DNA from: Bacteroidales bacterium
Lineage (GTDB): Bacteria; Bacteroidota; Bacteroidia; Bacteroidales; UBA932
Assembly (NCBI GenBank): GCA_017477245.1
Contig: JAFUWY010000034.1
Location: 1-64,000, forward strand
Direction of reading: 5' to 3'
DNA length: 64,000 nt
The notes under the pieces are model-generated. The model did not search any database. It was not told the origin of the DNA and saw nothing but the letters and a program-made list of their open reading frames with translations. Position 1 is the stretch's first letter. Each line of letters begins with the position of its first letter. Below are positions 61,467-64,000 of this stretch, one piece after another. A program made the translations under genes and the position numbers.

Positions 61467-63386
61467 ATGAATCTCCCCGCACTTTTGCTCGCCCTCCTGC
61501 CGGTGCTCAGCGGCCCGGACGGCAGGCTCCAGGTCCATTTCTCCGAAGACGGAGGGGCCCTTCGCTACAGCATCGCCTATGACGGCCGCACCCTCGTGGA
61601 GCCGTCGCGGCTCGGTCTGCAGACCAACGATGCGGACTACACCCGCCTGGAGGCAGTCTCCTCGGAAACGCAGCAGACCCGCGATACCTACGTCCTGGAC
61701 CGCATCAAGGTCTCCCGGGTCGACCACCCGGCCGTGCGCGCCGTGCTGCACTGCAAGAATCCCCAGGGCCGGCCGCTGGACATCGAATGGCACCTGACCG
61801 CCAACGACGCGGCCTTCCGCTACCTGATCCCGAAAGACACCGAAACGGGAAGCGTACGGGTGCTCCGGGAGGCCAGCGCCTTCCGGTTCCCGGAGGGAAC
61901 GACGGGATTCCTCACGCCGCAGAGCGACGCGATGATCGGCTGGAAGCGCAGCAAGCCCAGCTACGAAGAGTTCTACAGGCTCGACGTCCCCCTCTCCGAG
62001 CGCTCCCAGTACGGACACGGGTTCACCTTCCCCTGTCTTTTCCGCGTGGGAGACGACGGATGGGTGCTGGTCAGCGAGACCGGGGTGGACAGCCGCTACT
62101 GCGCCTCGCACCTGTCGGATTACGACCCGGCCGAGGGCTACTCCCTGGCCTTCCCGATGCCGGAGGAGAACAACGGCAACGGCACCGTGGAGCCGGCTTT
62201 CGCCCTGCCGGGCGCCACGCCCTGGCGCACCCTCACCGTCGGCAGCGGGCTCGCCCCGATCGTGGAGACCACCATCCCGTTCGACGTCGTCACCCCGCGC
62301 TACGAGACCTCGCGCGGTTACCGCTACGGCAAGAGTTCCTGGAGCTGGATCGTCTGGCAGGACGCCAGCATGAACCGCGCCGACCAGGTCGCCTTCATCG
62401 ACCTGGCCGCGGCGATGGGCTGGCCCTACATCCTGATCGACGCGGGCTGGGACAAGGAATTCGGCCACGCCGGCATGGAGGACCTGGTCCGGTATGCCCG
62501 CGGCAAGGGCGTAGACGTGTTCCTGTGGTACTCCTCCAGCGGCTGGTGGAACGACATCGTCCAGAGCCCCACGGACATCATGTGCGATCCGCTCGCACGC
62601 AAGCCGGAGATGCGCTGGCTGGAGCGGATCGGGGTCAAGGGCATCAAGGTGGACTTCTTCGGAGGAGACAAGCAGGAGACGATGCGGCTGTACGAGGCGA
62701 TCCTGAGCGATGCCGACGACCACGGCCTGATGTGCATCTTCCACGGCGCCACCCTCCCGCGCGGCTGGGAACGGATGTACCCCAACTACGTCGGCAGCGA
62801 GGCCGTGCTGGCCTCGGAGAACCTGGTCTTCGGGCAGGTCCACTGCGACCTGGAGTCGCAGAACGCCGCCCTGCACCCCTTCCTGCGCAATACCGTCGGG
62901 AGCATGGAATTCGGCGGCGTGTTCCTCAACAGGCGGCTGGACCGCCGCAACGGTGAGCCCGGGCGCGGCGGCCGCGTCAGCGGCACCCTACGCCGCACCA
63001 CGGACGCCGCCGAGCTCGCCATCGCCGTGCTGTACCAGAACCCGATCCAGAATTTCGCCCTCACCCCGAACAACCTCACCGACGCCCCGGCAGAGGCCAT
63101 CGCCTTCCTGCGCGAGGTGCCGACCACCTGGGACGAGACCCGGCTGGTGGACGGCTATCCGGGCCGCGACATCGTGCTGGCCCGGCGCCACGGCGCCGCC
63201 TGGTACGTGGCCGCCGTCAACGCCGGCGACGAGCCGCTGGCCGTGGACGTGCGCGCGCTCGAAGCGCGCTTCGGCGGCACGGCGCGCGTCCTCAGCACGG
63301 GCAAGGACGGCCTGCAGGCCGGACCGGCCACGAAAAAACCGCTCCGTCTCCCGAAGGACGACGGAGCGGTCATCATCATCAGATAG
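61467..63386 (+). CDS. GH97 alpha-glycosidase
   Basis: 639 aa from MNLPALLLALLPVLSGPD, a short signal peptide. GH97 N-terminal beta-sandwich (LQVHFSEDGGALRYSIAYDG, RLGLQTND) and barrel (WSWIVWQDASMNRADQVAFI, YILIDAGWDKEF, GIKVDFFGGDKQETM). In the last motif Asp at the nucleophile place suggests the retaining alpha-galactosidase type rather than the inverting SusB type, which uses Glu; this assignment is tentative. Seven-base direct repeats and a hairpin follow. Confidence 0.88.
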   Translation: MNLPALLLALLPVLSGPDGRLQVHFSEDGGALRYSIAYDGRTLVEPSRLGLQTNDADYTRLEAVSSETQQTRDTYVLDRIKVSRVDHPAVRAVLHCKNPQGRPLDIEWHLTANDAAFRYLIPKDTETGSVRVLREASAFRFPEGTTGFLTPQSDAMIGWKRSKPSYEEFYRLDVPLSERSQYGHGFTFPCLFRVGDDGWVLVSETGVDSRYCASHLSDYDPAEGYSLAFPMPEENNGNGTVEPAFALPGATPWRTLTVGSGLAPIVETTIPFDVVTPRYETSRGYRYGKSSWSWIVWQDASMNRADQVAFIDLAAAMGWPYILIDAGWDKEFGHAGMEDLVRYARGKGVDVFLWYSSSGWWNDIVQSPTDIMCDPLARKPEMRWLERIGVKGIKVDFFGGDKQETMRLYEAILSDADDHGLMCIFHGATLPRGWERMYPNYVGSEAVLASENLVFGQVHCDLESQNAALHPFLRNTVGSMEFGGVFLNRRLDRRNGEPGRGGRVSGTLRRTTDAAELAIAVLYQNPIQNFALTPNNLTDAPAEAIAFLREVPTTWDETRLVDGYPGRDIVLARRHGAAWYVAAVNAGDEPLAVDVRALEARFGGTARVLSTGKDGLQAGPATKKPLRLPKDDGAVIIIR

Positions 63387-63401
63387 GCCGTCAGGCAGGG
63401 C

Positions 63402-63454
63402 CTTGCGTCTTGCGTCTTGCGTCTTGCGTCATCCGCCGGCCCCGACCGGCGGAT
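63402..63454. repeat. Heptamer tandem repeat plus hairpin
   Basis: Four exact copies of CTTGCGT (63402-63429), then ATCCGCCGG-CCCCGA-CCGGCGGAT (63431-63454), between GH97 and the convergent DUF4861 gene. The hairpin can terminate either transcript. Confidence 0.8.
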
Positions 63455-64000
63455 CTATTTCCGCATATAGGCGGCGAACTTCTCCGCCGAATTCAGCTGG
63501 TCCTCCTTGATGGACGCGGCCACGACCTGCGTCTCGATCCGGGAAGCCGGCTTGGAGATGATCCGGACCATGTCGGCGGTCTGCTCGGGAGCCAGGAACT
63601 TCCTGGGCTTGAACCACATGCCGCCGCCCAGCTCGCACGGGTTCTGCGACACGTCGGCCGGATGGATCCCCCAGACGGAAATATACTTCTTGCCGAACTC
63701 CACGGTCTCGCCCTTGTGGTAGTTGACACCGGTCAGGAACTGGACCTTGCGGCCGCCCAGCTCGGTGGCGACCACCTTCGCGACGCGGCTGTTGTCCTTC
63801 ATCTCCACGCGGATGGAGATGTCGACGGGCTCGCCCTTGTACATCACCCCGTAGGCGATCATCTCGGCGTAGGAGCCGCCCTTGAGTTGGCCGACGCGGG
63901 CCGTGCGGCCCTTTGTGGCCACGAGCTTGACTTCCTTCTCGCCGTCCCAGAGGGCGATGCCGCCCAGGCCGACGGTCTTGCCGACCAGATACTCGTCGCA
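63455..64000 (-). CDS. DUF4861 protein, C-terminal part
   Basis: At least 181 codons open to the window edge with no start inside. The frame reads LVGKTVGLGGIALWDGEKEV, KGGSYAEMIAYGVMYKGEPV, VQFLTGVNYHKGET, VWGIHPADVSQNPCELGGGM and MVRIISKP. This pattern matches DUF4861, a family frequent in Bacteroidetes pectin and rhamnogalacturonan loci and of unproven activity. It converges with GH97. Confidence 0.65.
   Translation of the reverse strand, partial: CDEYLVGKTVGLGGIALWDGEKEVKLVATKGRTARVGQLKGGSYAEMIAYGVMYKGEPVDISIRVEMKDNSRVAKVVATELGGRKVQFLTGVNYHKGETVEFGKKYISVWGIHPADVSQNPCELGGGMWFKPRKFLAPEQTADMVRIISKPASRIETQVVAASIKEDQLNSAEKFAAYMRK

Noticed and set aside
45806..64000. Polysaccharide utilisation locus with SusC/SusD
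   Set aside because: The enzymes fit one, but no TonB-dependent transporter, SusD-like protein or hybrid two-component gene is in the window, so only a degradative gene cluster is claimed.

Overview
The window looks like a chromosomal segment of a G+C-rich member of the Bacteroidales, possibly an uncultured gut or rumen lineage; the genus is inference. The evidence is the set of lineage-typical families (NVEALA peptides, BF3164-type six-bladed propeller lipoproteins, DUF349, DUF5606, PUR/DUF3276, long NusB, YbbR next to CoaE, DUF3869, OmpA, GH97) and many promoters of the Bacteroidetes form TTG-N19/20-TAnnTTTG. There are no tRNA or rRNA genes, no CRISPR array and no SusC/SusD pair.

Layout. 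1-141: the end of an IS66-family element that has cut an O-antigen-ligase-like gene. 350-10025: an accessory locus on the minus strand. It holds three overlapping modules, each an NVEALA-type small secreted protein followed by a propeller lipoprotein. Around them are two thioredoxin-like lipoproteins with CxxC, a DUF3244-like protein, a transglutaminase-like protein and a TPR/membrane/HTH regulator. The core (about 2.25-9.77 kb) is strikingly A+T-rich, and both composition junctions fall inside flanking genes. 10.0-17.1 kb: a minus-strand housekeeping operon (DUF349, yidC, yggS, surE, lpxB, SDR), with divergent trmD at 17.2 kb. 17.9-19.8 kb: no convincing protein gene; a promoter-hairpin-terminator unit that may be a small RNA, then several families of tandem and inverted repeats. 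19.8-24.0 kb: a glutaminyl cyclase-like lipoprotein, a GH106 rhamnosidase and the RNase P RNA gene.

24.0-30.4 kb: a nusB-yajC-ybbR-coaE-DUF5606-rimO operon and a pair of acyltransferases that probably makes glycine lipid. 30.5-33.0 kb: PUR protein, an amidohydrolase and purine nucleoside phosphorylase. 33.0-37.2 kb: a small coiled-coil gene, zapA, a 6S-like RNA, rny and dsbD; dsbD carries an in-frame palindromic insertion. 37.2-43.9 kb: a sugar kinase/nucleotidyltransferase pair, OmpA and DUF3869 envelope proteins, YjbH, a DUF3108-like protein and RidA. 43.9-45.7 kb: a REP-associated tyrosine transposase (RAYT) translationally coupled to a Myb/SANT-like DNA-binding protein and bracketed by related palindromes.

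45.8-64.0 kb: a pectin and arabinan side-chain degradation region: GH2, GH51, GH54, GH28, an SGNH hydrolase, GH97 and a DUF4861 protein, with an aminotransferase, a VKOR-thioredoxin fusion and a large MscS channel between them. The carbohydrate-active set (with GH106 at 21 kb) fits removal of rhamnose, arabinose and galactose from rhamnogalacturonan I and cutting of the galacturonan backbone. A galacturonokinase-like gene at 38 kb could feed the released sugar into nucleotide-sugar pools. The regions most worth a second look are the NVEALA/propeller locus, the RAYT/Myb unit with its palindromes, the palindrome inside dsbD, the repeat region at 18-19.8 kb, and the coupling of VKOR to a disulfide-rich GH54 enzyme.
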